NCBI GenBank assembly: GCA_017518705.1
Contig: JAFWUC010000026.1
Coordinates: 1 to 13,265 of the forward strand
Direction of reading: 5' to 3'
DNA length: 13,265 nt
From: Clostridia bacterium
GTDB lineage: Bacteria; Bacillota_A; Clostridia; Christensenellales; Aristaeellaceae
Under the pieces are notes generated by a model that ran no database searches, was not told the DNA's origin, and saw only the letters and a program-made list of their open reading frames with translations. Positions 6,085 to 12,368 of this stretch are shown here, one piece after another (position 1 is the first letter of the stretch; the number at the start of each line of letters is the position of its first letter). The position numbers and the translations under genes are program-made.

Positions 6085-7260
6085 TCATTTTTTCGGCGGC
6101 GCGGGAGTCACGGCGGCGTAGGGGTTCCTGGGCGCGTCGGCGCTGAACAGCAGCGTCTGGGTCTCGGTGCCCGCCAGACCGTCGGAATGCAGCCCGCCTG
6201 CCATCTGGAACAGTTTGACCGCTGCGGTGGTAAGGCTGCCGTAGTCGCCGTCGCACACCACGTCGGCGCTGAAATATCCCAGCTCCGCCAGGCGTTCCTG
6301 CACCAGCTTGACCGCGTACAGGCGGATGTTGGGCTTTTTGCCCAAAAGCACGTAGTCGGTGTATTCATAGGGCAGGGGCGCGGGCGGCTCTTTCGAGGCG
6401 GGGTCGTAGGTGAGCGGGCGGGTCTCGTTGGGCGCGTAACCCAGCAGTTCGTTTAATGTCACCAGATCGTAACCCTGCTCGACCGCCCAGGGGATGAACA
6501 CGCTCAGCTTTTTGAGGTCCGTGTCCTTGGTGTGGAACAGATACACGGCGCCGCTGCGGGCGTGGGCTTTGATGTCGTCTATGCTGGTGCCCGAGCCGGA
6601 CCAGGACCAGTCCGCCACGCCCTTGTAGGTGCCCAGCTGGATAAGGTACTGGTGGCTGCGGCCGCAGGTCTCCCCGAGCCCGCCGTGCATGCGGATGAAG
6701 TGGGGGTCGTACTCCACGCCCAGCGCTTTGTTGACCGCCATCTGCTGGTTCCAGACCTCCTGGGCCATGCGCTCGTCAGTCATGTTGAACAGGTCGGAGT
6801 GGGTCCAGGTGTGGTTCTCGATCTCAAAGCCCCAGCTGTGGGCGTTTTTAAGGGAGGTCTGGAGCGCGGGTTTGCTCTCTACCACGTTGCCTATGGCGAA
6901 CAGGGTGAGCTTCGCTCCGTTGGAGCGTGCGATGTCCATTATCCGGTTCAGGTTGCTGACTTCGTTAAGGTCGTCCACCGTCACTGCGATCTGCTTTTTG
7001 TCGGTGTCCACGGATTTGATGATCGGCAGGAACTTCTGCGCAAGGGGAGTGGGCGAAGGCGCGGGCTCCGACGTTTCCGTGACGGCGGGCGAAGGGGAAG
7101 GGACGTTATTCACCGGGTCGTCCTTGCCGCCCCGGGGCAAGAATATAATAAGAAGCACTATGACCAGCGCCGCCGCCGCGAGCGCATAGCGCAGCAGCCT
7201 GCGCCGGCGGGCCAGGTATCTTTTTGAGTGTCTTACTCGCTTTTTGGCAGTTGCGGGCAT
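6085..7260 (-). CDS. Membrane-anchored polysaccharide deacetylase (NodB family) with peptidoglycan-binding domain
   Basis: Likely removes acetyl groups from a cell-wall polysaccharide outside the membrane. From the ATG at 7260 it has 391 residues: a basic N-terminus, one membrane helix (about 24-42), a Pro/Ser/Thr-rich linker (about 50-73), a NodB domain (about 80-275) and a C-terminal PG_binding_1 domain (about 310-373). Visible catalytic features are the Asp pair D96-D97, zinc histidines in HTWTH (H150, H154), R190, D217-W218 in ADWSW and H243 in YLFHTKD. Motif 1 reads TVDDL rather than the usual TFDDG and motif 3 reads RMHGG rather than RxPxG, so it is a divergent member. The start at 7260 is preferred because GGAG lies nine bases upstream; an ATG at 7275 lacks such a site. 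It follows the phosphopantetheinyl transferase gene by about 22 bp. Confidence 0.88.
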   Translation of the reverse strand: MPATAKKRVRHSKRYLARRRRLLRYALAAAALVIVLLIIFLPRGGKDDPVNNVPSPSPAVTETSEPAPSPTPLAQKFLPIIKSVDTDKKQIAVTVDDLNEVSNLNRIMDIARSNGAKLTLFAIGNVVESKPALQTSLKNAHSWGFEIENHTWTHSDLFNMTDERMAQEVWNQQMAVNKALGVEYDPHFIRMHGGLGETCGRSHQYLIQLGTYKGVADWSWSGSGTSIDDIKAHARSGAVYLFHTKDTDLKKLSVFIPWAVEQGYDLVTLNELLGYAPNETRPLTYDPASKEPPAPLPYEYTDYVLLGKKPNIRLYAVKLVQERLAELGYFSADVVCDGDYGSLTTAAVKLFQMAGGLHSDGLAGTETQTLLFSADAPRNPYAAVTPAPPKK

Positions 7261-7282
7261 GGTTTTACGCTCCATGAATGGT

Positions 7283-7924
7283 TTATTGATGCCGCATAAC
7301 GTCGCGGGGCAGCAGCAGTTTAAGGGGCGGCCTGTTCCCGTCCGCGCAGCAGGCGGTGAAATGGCCTTCTAGCGCGGGATACTCATACAGGCGGCAGGAA
7401 GCACCGGGGATGCAGGGGGTCCCGCCGTCAAAACCGATCGTGACCGGGGGATAGCCGAGCCCTTCTCCTGTGTATTTGCCGTATGCCTCCTTTAACGCCC
7501 ACAGCCGCGTGAAGCGCTCCGGGTCGTCCCGGCAGAAGGCGAGCTCTTCGTCCCCGAGCAGGCGGAAGAGCTTTTCCGGGCGGGGGATCAGCGCCTGTAT
7601 GTCCGCGCCGACGCGGCCTTCAAGGCAGGCGGCGAGGGCGTATTTCCCCGAGTGGGCTATGCTTATGCCGACGCCGGGGAAGGCGGGCAGGAAGGGCCTG
7701 CCGGAGGGCGCGTATTCCATGAGTCGCTGTTTTCCTGCCGCCCCGAGCCCGTCCAGGATGTATTCCAGCAGCAGACCCGCGCCGACGCACAGGCGCCTGT
7801 CGCTTTCGGGCTTAAGGCGCGCCGCCTTTTCCCTGCGGGCGGGGCTCACCTGTTCAAGCGCGCGGGCGTATGCGTCCCCGCACTCAAGGAAATCCACCTT
7901 CAGCAGAAAAATCCCGTAAAGCAT
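7283..7924 (-). CDS. 4'-phosphopantetheinyl transferase, Sfp-type
   Basis: Transfers phosphopantetheine from coenzyme A to a serine of a carrier protein. The predicted protein has 213 residues, close to Sfp. The signatures are SIAHSG (H91), VGADIQ with the metal ligand D108, and the WALKEAYGK segment (W142, K145, E146, K150). The second acidic metal ligand usually seen in GxDIE is glutamine (Q110) here, a substitution that some family members tolerate. An ATG at 7939 would add five residues, but the promoter at 7954-7982 predicts transcription from about 7947, leaving too short a leader for it; the ATG at 7924 has a weak AGAGAG site upstream. No polyketide, peptide synthetase or acyl carrier gene is in the window, so the client protein is unknown. 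It is first in an operon with the deacetylase. Confidence 0.87.
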   Translation of the reverse strand: MLYGIFLLKVDFLECGDAYARALEQVSPARREKAARLKPESDRRLCVGAGLLLEYILDGLGAAGKQRLMEYAPSGRPFLPAFPGVGISIAHSGKYALAACLEGRVGADIQALIPRPEKLFRLLGDEELAFCRDDPERFTRLWALKEAYGKYTGEGLGYPPVTIGFDGGTPCIPGASCRLYEYPALEGHFTACCADGNRPPLKLLLPRDVMRHQ

Positions 7925-7953
7925 AACGCTCTCTTTCATGGTATGTTATTGAA

Positions 7954-7982
7954 ATTTTACCATAGTCCGGCGAATTTTGCAA
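7954..7982 (-). promoter_or_regulatory. Promoter of the phosphopantetheinyl transferase-deacetylase operon
   Basis: On the minus strand TTGCAA (7977-7982), a 17-bp spacer and TAAAAT (7954-7959), with an extended -10 TGG directly before the -10 box. It is divergent from the promoter of the M16C gene; the two -35 boxes are only 8 bp apart. Confidence 0.65.
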
Positions 7983-7990
7983 TTAGAATA

Positions 7991-8019
7991 TGGACGGGCG
8001 TCCGAAAAAGTGGTAATAT
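7991..8019 (+). promoter_or_regulatory. Promoter of the SLH-anchored M16C gene
   Basis: TGGACG (7991-7996), a 17-bp spacer and TAATAT (8014-8019), with the extended -10 element TGG at 8011-8013. The weak -35 is compensated by the extended -10. A GGACG-GG-CGTCC inverted repeat (7992-8003) overlaps the -35 box and may be an operator. Confidence 0.5.
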
Positions 8020-8049
8020 TAACGGCAAATGCACGAAAGGAGACAAATG

Positions 8050-11000
8050 ATGAAGAAAATCGTATCCATGATCCTTTGTCTTGCGCTGCTGGCGGGGCTG
8101 TTCGGCTTCGTTTCAGCCGAGCCCGAAAGCGCCTATACGCTTAAGGACAGCCGCCGCTTCGAGCTTGTGGGCGCGGACATAAGGGTGTATGAGCACAACA
8201 AGACCGGCGCGCTGGTGATGTTCGTAAACAATTCCGACACCAACCGCACGTTCCAGATCGCTTTCCGCACCCCCACTTACACGGACAAGGGCATCGCCTA
8301 CGTGCTGGAGCACTCCGTGCTGGGCGGCTCGGCGAAATACCCTTCCAGGGGCCTGTTCACCAGCCTGAGCGCCCAGACCTACAACACCTACATGAACGCC
8401 TTTACCGCCAACTACATGACGGCGTATCCCGTGGCGTCCTTAAGCGAGAGCCAGCTGCTCAAGTTCGTGGATTTCTACACCGACAGCGTGTTCAATCCCA
8501 TGATCCTGGAAGATGAGGACATTTTCAGGGAAGAAGCCTGGCGCTACACCCTGGACGATCCCGAGGGCGAACTGGGCATAGAGGGCACGGTGTATTCCGA
8601 AATGCAGGGTTCCTACACCCTGGCCCGCGCCGCGATGCTCAACTACTACAACACCCTGTTCCCCGGCGCCACCACGGGCAGGGACTCCGGCGGCATCCCC
8701 GAGGTGATCTACACCATGAGCTGGGAGGACGTTACGGAGTTTTATAAGGAATACTATCATCCCTCCAACTCCCTGACCGTGATATACGGCGACATAGAGG
8801 ACGAAAACGCCTTCCTTACGCTGCTGGACGGGTATTTTTCCGCGTATGAGCGCAGGGAATTCGACATTAAAGAAAAGAATTACGCTCCCATAACCGAGAG
8901 CGTCACCGCCGAGTTCGGCTATCCCGTGGCAGAAAACAGCGACACCGACAAGCAGGCGCAGATCTTCTACGGTTTCGCTACCGACTGCACTTACGCCGAC
9001 TATGACGACCTGGACTACCTGACCACCCTCATGAGCGACGACTCCGCCTACTTCACCCAGACGCTCAAAAAGGAGCTGCCCGGGGCGGCCGGCGGCGTCT
9101 ATGTGGACAACACCACCCCCGAAATGTCCGTTATGTTCTACGCCCAGGGCGTGAACAGGGAAGACGCGGACACGTTCAAGCGCATCTGCGACGAGGCTGT
9201 CGCGGACGCTGCGAACAACGGCTTTGACCCCCAGGCGGTGGACGCCATAGTGTCGAGCTACAACCTGAGCATACAGCTGATCGGCGAGGAAGACGAGCTG
9301 AACACCGACATGGTGCAGACCGTAGCCCAGTACTGGGCGCTCCAGGACGACCTGTTCGGCTATATGGACTGGATCGACAGGCTGGATTCCTTTGAGGAGA
9401 AGGCGCTGGACGGCAGCCTGTCCAACGCGGCCGAAAAGTATCTGCTGGGCAACGAAAGGAACGCGCTGGTCGTGACCTATCCCGTCCCCGGCCTGCTGGA
9501 AGAGAAGACCGAGGCGTTCAACGCCATGCTGCAGGAAGACAAGGCCGGGATGAGCGAAGACGAGATCCAGGCCATCGTGGACTACAAGCCATACGACAAG
9601 GACGCGCTGGACGAAGCCACAAAGGGCTTCATAGCCCAGCTGACCGCCGTGACCACCCAGAGCCTGCCAGAGGACAGGCGCGTGTACGAGATCTCGGACG
9701 AGACGGACGAGGACGGCGTGCGCTTCGTGACCGCGGACGCGAACCTGGACGGCGTGGGCGAGACCGCCCTCATGCTGGACGCTTCCGGCCTTAAGGAGGA
9801 GCAGATCCATTACTTTAAGCTCCTGTGCGACCTGCTGGGTGAACTGGACACCGAGGACCACACCAAGCAGGAGATAGCCACCCTGGGCGCCCGTTACCTG
9901 TACGACGGCGTCATAAAGGTGAGCGCCATGGGCGACCTTGAGCGCGCGCGCCCCTACATGCGCCTGACTTTCACCGCCCTGGACGAAGACCTGCAGGCGG
10001 GCTATGACCTGCTGGCCGAACTGCTTTACCGCACCAAGCTGGACGACGCGGAGGAACTGCTCAAGCAGGTCAAACAGCTCAAGACCTCGCTGCGCACCAA
10101 CATCACCCAGAACTGCTACGCGGTGATGCTGTACCGGGCGGAGAGCCCCTTCGACGCCACCACCAGGTATTTCAGCTACGTGACATACATAGACTACTAC
10201 GAGTTCCTCGAGCAGGCGGAAGCGCAGCTTGAAAGCGACCCCGAGAGCTTCATAAGCGAGCTTGAGGCGGTCAGGGACTACTTCAACAACCGCACCGGCG
10301 CCATAGCGGGTTTCGTGGGCAACGAGACCAGCGCGCAGCTCAACAAGACCGCCGCCAAAGCGTTCCTGATGACCCTTGACGAAAGGGAGATCGTGCCCGC
10401 GGCTTACGCCCTGGACGCAGAAAAGAAGAGCGAGGCGCTCATAATCGACGGCACCGTGAACTACAACATGGTGTACGCCTCCTGGGAAGAGCTGGGTATG
10501 GACGGCTACGACGGCGCCATGGACGCGGTGGCTTCCTATGTGTACGACAAGTACCTCTACCCGCTGATCAGGGTCCAGTACGGCGCATACGGCGTGCTGC
10601 ACGGCGCCAGGGACAGCGGCGTGTACGTGATCTCCTACAGGGACCCCAACGTCGACGAGACGTTCGACGTGTACGCTTCTCTGGGCGAGATGATCGCCGA
10701 GGACGAGCCCACCCAGGAAGAACTGGACGGCTACATACTGTCCGCCTACAGCTACTACGCCAAGAGCGGCGGCGAGCTTTCCGGCGGCTTCAACGCCCTG
10801 CTCAACTACCTGGGCGGCGAGAGCCAGGAAAAGACGCTGGATTACATGCGCGACCTGAAGGGCATGACCCCCGAGGTGTTCAGGAACTATTCCGCGCTGT
10901 ACGAGAAGCTGGCGGGCGAAGGCGCCCAGTTCACCAGCGGCGGCGCCGCGGCCGTGGAGGCTCAGGACAGGTACGACCGGGTGCTCAACCCCTTCGGAGT

Positions 11001-11499
11001 CAAGGACATGAGCAAGGCGGAGATCGCGGATGTCAGCGAGGACGGCGTGTATTACGAGGCGGTCAAGTACGTAATGGCGGAAGGCTTCATGTCTCCCGTG
11101 AGCGAGACCGAGTTCGGCTCCGCGCAGGCTGCGAACATAGGCGACCTGGCGGTGTCCGTGTACATCTACATGGGCGGCAACTACGATCCCCAGACCGCGG
11201 TTGACTGGCTGGCGGGCTACGGCCTGCTGCCCCAGATGGACGCGGGCACGCAGCTCAGCCGCGCCGAAGCCGCTTACTACGCCTACAGCGTGCTGCAGGG
11301 GCTGGGCGTCGACCTGGGAGCGCCGGAACAGATGACTCTGACCGACGCCGCCGCCATTGGCGAAGACGTCGCTCCCATCGCGCAGGTCATGTGCGATTAC
11401 GAGCTCATGCTGGCGGACGACGCCGGCGCCTTCCGCCCGGACGATACCCTCACCCGTGAGGAAATGGCCAACCTGATCTACGGAATATTCGCCGAATAA
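8050..11499 (+). CDS. Secreted M16C metallopeptidase-like protein with three C-terminal SLH repeats, altered zinc motif
   Basis: Resembles presequence protease/insulinase M16C enzymes, which degrade peptides inside a two-half chamber. It has 1149 residues: a signal peptide (about 1-23, cleavage near VSA-EP), a full M16C body (about 30-980) and three SLH repeats (about 998-1149, ending with FRPDDTLTREEMANLIYGIF) that should bind secondary cell-wall polymer. The zinc motif HXXEH reads YVLEH: Y84 (TAC, 8299-8301) replaces the first histidine, while E87, H88 and the third ligand E184 (VYSEM) remain. The C-terminal substrate-binding pair R841 and Y847 (RVQYGAYG) is intact. It may be a low-activity or non-catalytic peptide binder, or it may coordinate metal differently. 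GGAG lies seven bases before this ATG; an adjacent ATG at 8047 is also possible, and the one at 8029 lies before the binding site. A C39-like gene follows. Confidence 0.9.
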   Translation: MKKIVSMILCLALLAGLFGFVSAEPESAYTLKDSRRFELVGADIRVYEHNKTGALVMFVNNSDTNRTFQIAFRTPTYTDKGIAYVLEHSVLGGSAKYPSRGLFTSLSAQTYNTYMNAFTANYMTAYPVASLSESQLLKFVDFYTDSVFNPMILEDEDIFREEAWRYTLDDPEGELGIEGTVYSEMQGSYTLARAAMLNYYNTLFPGATTGRDSGGIPEVIYTMSWEDVTEFYKEYYHPSNSLTVIYGDIEDENAFLTLLDGYFSAYERREFDIKEKNYAPITESVTAEFGYPVAENSDTDKQAQIFYGFATDCTYADYDDLDYLTTLMSDDSAYFTQTLKKELPGAAGGVYVDNTTPEMSVMFYAQGVNREDADTFKRICDEAVADAANNGFDPQAVDAIVSSYNLSIQLIGEEDELNTDMVQTVAQYWALQDDLFGYMDWIDRLDSFEEKALDGSLSNAAEKYLLGNERNALVVTYPVPGLLEEKTEAFNAMLQEDKAGMSEDEIQAIVDYKPYDKDALDEATKGFIAQLTAVTTQSLPEDRRVYEISDETDEDGVRFVTADANLDGVGETALMLDASGLKEEQIHYFKLLCDLLGELDTEDHTKQEIATLGARYLYDGVIKVSAMGDLERARPYMRLTFTALDEDLQAGYDLLAELLYRTKLDDAEELLKQVKQLKTSLRTNITQNCYAVMLYRAESPFDATTRYFSYVTYIDYYEFLEQAEAQLESDPESFISELEAVRDYFNNRTGAIAGFVGNETSAQLNKTAAKAFLMTLDEREIVPAAYALDAEKKSEALIIDGTVNYNMVYASWEELGMDGYDGAMDAVASYVYDKYLYPLIRVQYGAYGVLHGARDSGVYVISYRDPNVDETFDVYASLGEMIAEDEPTQEELDGYILSAYSYYAKSGGELSGGFNALLNYLGGESQEKTLDYMRDLKGMTPEVFRNYSALYEKLAGEGAQFTSGGAAAVEAQDRYDRVLNPFGVKDMSKAEIADVSEDGVYYEAVKYVMAEGFMSPVSETEFGSAQAANIGDLAVSVYIYMGGNYDPQTAVDWLAGYGLLPQMDAGTQLSRAEAAYYAYSVLQGLGVDLGAPEQMTLTDAAAIGEDVAPIAQVMCDYELMLADDAGAFRPDDTLTREEMANLIYGIFAE

Positions 11500-11515
11500 A
11501 TACGGCACAGGGGCT

Positions 11516-11550
11516 GCCGCGGACGCGTTTTCCGCGGCGCCACGTTTTGT
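11516..11550 (+). terminator. Candidate terminator after the M16C gene
   Basis: GCCGCGGA pairs with TCCGCGGC around a short CGCGTTT loop (11516-11538), followed by GCCACGTTTTGTTT, an interrupted T-rich tract. A second small inverted repeat, ACGTTT/AAACGT (11542-11559), follows and abuts the next ribosome binding site. The weak T tract suggests partial read-through into the C39-like gene, for which I see no separate promoter. Confidence 0.5.
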
Positions 11551-11574
11551 TTGAAACGTAAAGGAGACGATTCG

Positions 11575-12150
11575 ATGAACAGACTGCCTGTGTTCTACTG
11601 CCAGCTGGATTACCCCGACACGCCCTATCCCAACCAGCGCACGGGCAAGGGCACCATCGCGGACAACGGCTGCGGGCCCTGCTGCGCGTCAATGGTGGCG
11701 GAAAACATGCTGGGCGTGAGCTTCCCGCCCGAAGAGGCGTGCCGTCTTGCCATAGAGTGCGGGGCGCGGGAAAAGCCGGGCACCGACCTGTACATTTTTT
11801 CTCCCGTGTTCGCCCGGCGCTTCGGGCTCAATGTGACCGACACCGAGGACGCGGACGAGGCGAAAAGGTTCCTTGAGGAGAAAAAGGGCCTCGTGATCGC
11901 CAACACCTACGGCGACCGGCCGGAGGACGGCTGGATCGGCGTGTTCTCGGACAGCGGCCACTATATCGTACTGGCGGGCATAGAGGGGGACACGGTAAAA
12001 GTGTGGGACCCCATGTACCGCCCCGGCAGGTTCGACAAACCCGGCAGGAAGGGCAAGGTGCGCATGGAGGGCAACGAGGCTTTCGCGGACTTTTCCGTGA
12101 TCCGGGAAGACTGTTATCACCGGCCGTTTTTCCTGTTCAGCAGGGCATAA
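11575..12150 (+). CDS. C39-like (papain-fold) cysteine peptidase family protein
   Basis: The 191-residue protein resembles the Peptidase_C39_2 family of papain-like folds. The N-terminal part has the catalytic-type motif DNGCGPCCASM with C33 as presumed nucleophile (C36 and C37 adjacent). A histidine in DSGHYIVLAG (H129) and an aspartate in VWDPM (D145) complete a Cys-His-Asp triad in the usual order and spacing. There is no signal peptide or membrane helix, so it is predicted to be cytoplasmic unless exported in another way. The start is set by AAAGGAG eight bases before the ATG. It lies 75 bp downstream of the SLH-anchored M16C gene on the same strand and is followed by a strong terminator. 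The substrate is unknown; the family includes peptidases, bacteriocin-leader-like proteases and inactive members. Confidence 0.75.
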   Translation: MNRLPVFYCQLDYPDTPYPNQRTGKGTIADNGCGPCCASMVAENMLGVSFPPEEACRLAIECGAREKPGTDLYIFSPVFARRFGLNVTDTEDADEAKRFLEEKKGLVIANTYGDRPEDGWIGVFSDSGHYIVLAGIEGDTVKVWDPMYRPGRFDKPGRKGKVRMEGNEAFADFSVIREDCYHRPFFLFSRA

Positions 12151-12164
12151 CGCCGGACAGACGC

Positions 12165-12194
12165 AAAAAAAGAGGGGATGCACCCCTCTTTTTT
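12165..12194. terminator. Bidirectional intrinsic terminator between convergent operons
   Basis: A stem of GAGGGG/CCCCTC around an ATGCA loop is flanked by an A7 run on one side and a T6 run on the other, so either strand ends in a hairpin plus U tract. It is 15 bp past the C39-like gene stop on the plus strand and 18 bp past the Cys-rich gene stop on the minus strand. Confidence 0.92.
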
Positions 12195-12212
12195 GCTGTC
12201 CCGGAATAAAGC

Positions 12213-12359
12213 CTATTTGCCGGGCTTTTTCGCGCAGCCCGGGCAGCCGCATCCGCAGCCGTTTTCGCAGCAGCGGCTCTTGCCTTTCCTTACGCGTACG
12301 ACCGCCGCAATGACCGCGCAGGCGACCAGAACGATTATCAGTATGTCCCAGATGTTCAT
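12213..12359 (-). CDS. FeoB-associated Cys-rich membrane protein
   Basis: A 48-residue protein. It starts with MNIWDILIIV, has one hydrophobic helix at about residues 4-22, then a basic stretch (VRVRKGKSR) and a cysteine cluster with C30, C31, C35, C37, C39 and C42 (CCENGCGCGCPGC), ending with KKPGK. This layout and the position directly after feoB match the FeoB-associated Cys-rich family. The cysteines probably bind iron or another metal near the FeoB pore; this is family-level inference. It begins nine bases after the feoB stop, and its AGGAGG ribosome binding site overlaps that stop codon (TTAGGAGG), which points to translational coupling. It ends at the bidirectional terminator. Confidence 0.9.
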   Translation of the reverse strand: MNIWDILIIVLVACAVIAAVVRVRKGKSRCCENGCGCGCPGCAKKPGK

Positions 12360-12368
12360 TCGTTCCTC

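Noticed and set aside
8029..8049. ATG at 8029 as the start of the M16C protein
   Set aside because: The AAGGAG site (8037-8042) lies downstream of it; the ATG at 8050, or at 8047, has the correct spacing and begins a signal peptide.
8440..11508. A 1022-codon open frame on the minus strand opposite the M16C gene
   Set aside because: It is a by-product of GC-rich third positions in the sense gene. The translation is low-complexity Val/Gly/His/Leu-rich with no domain, no ribosome binding site and no independent support.
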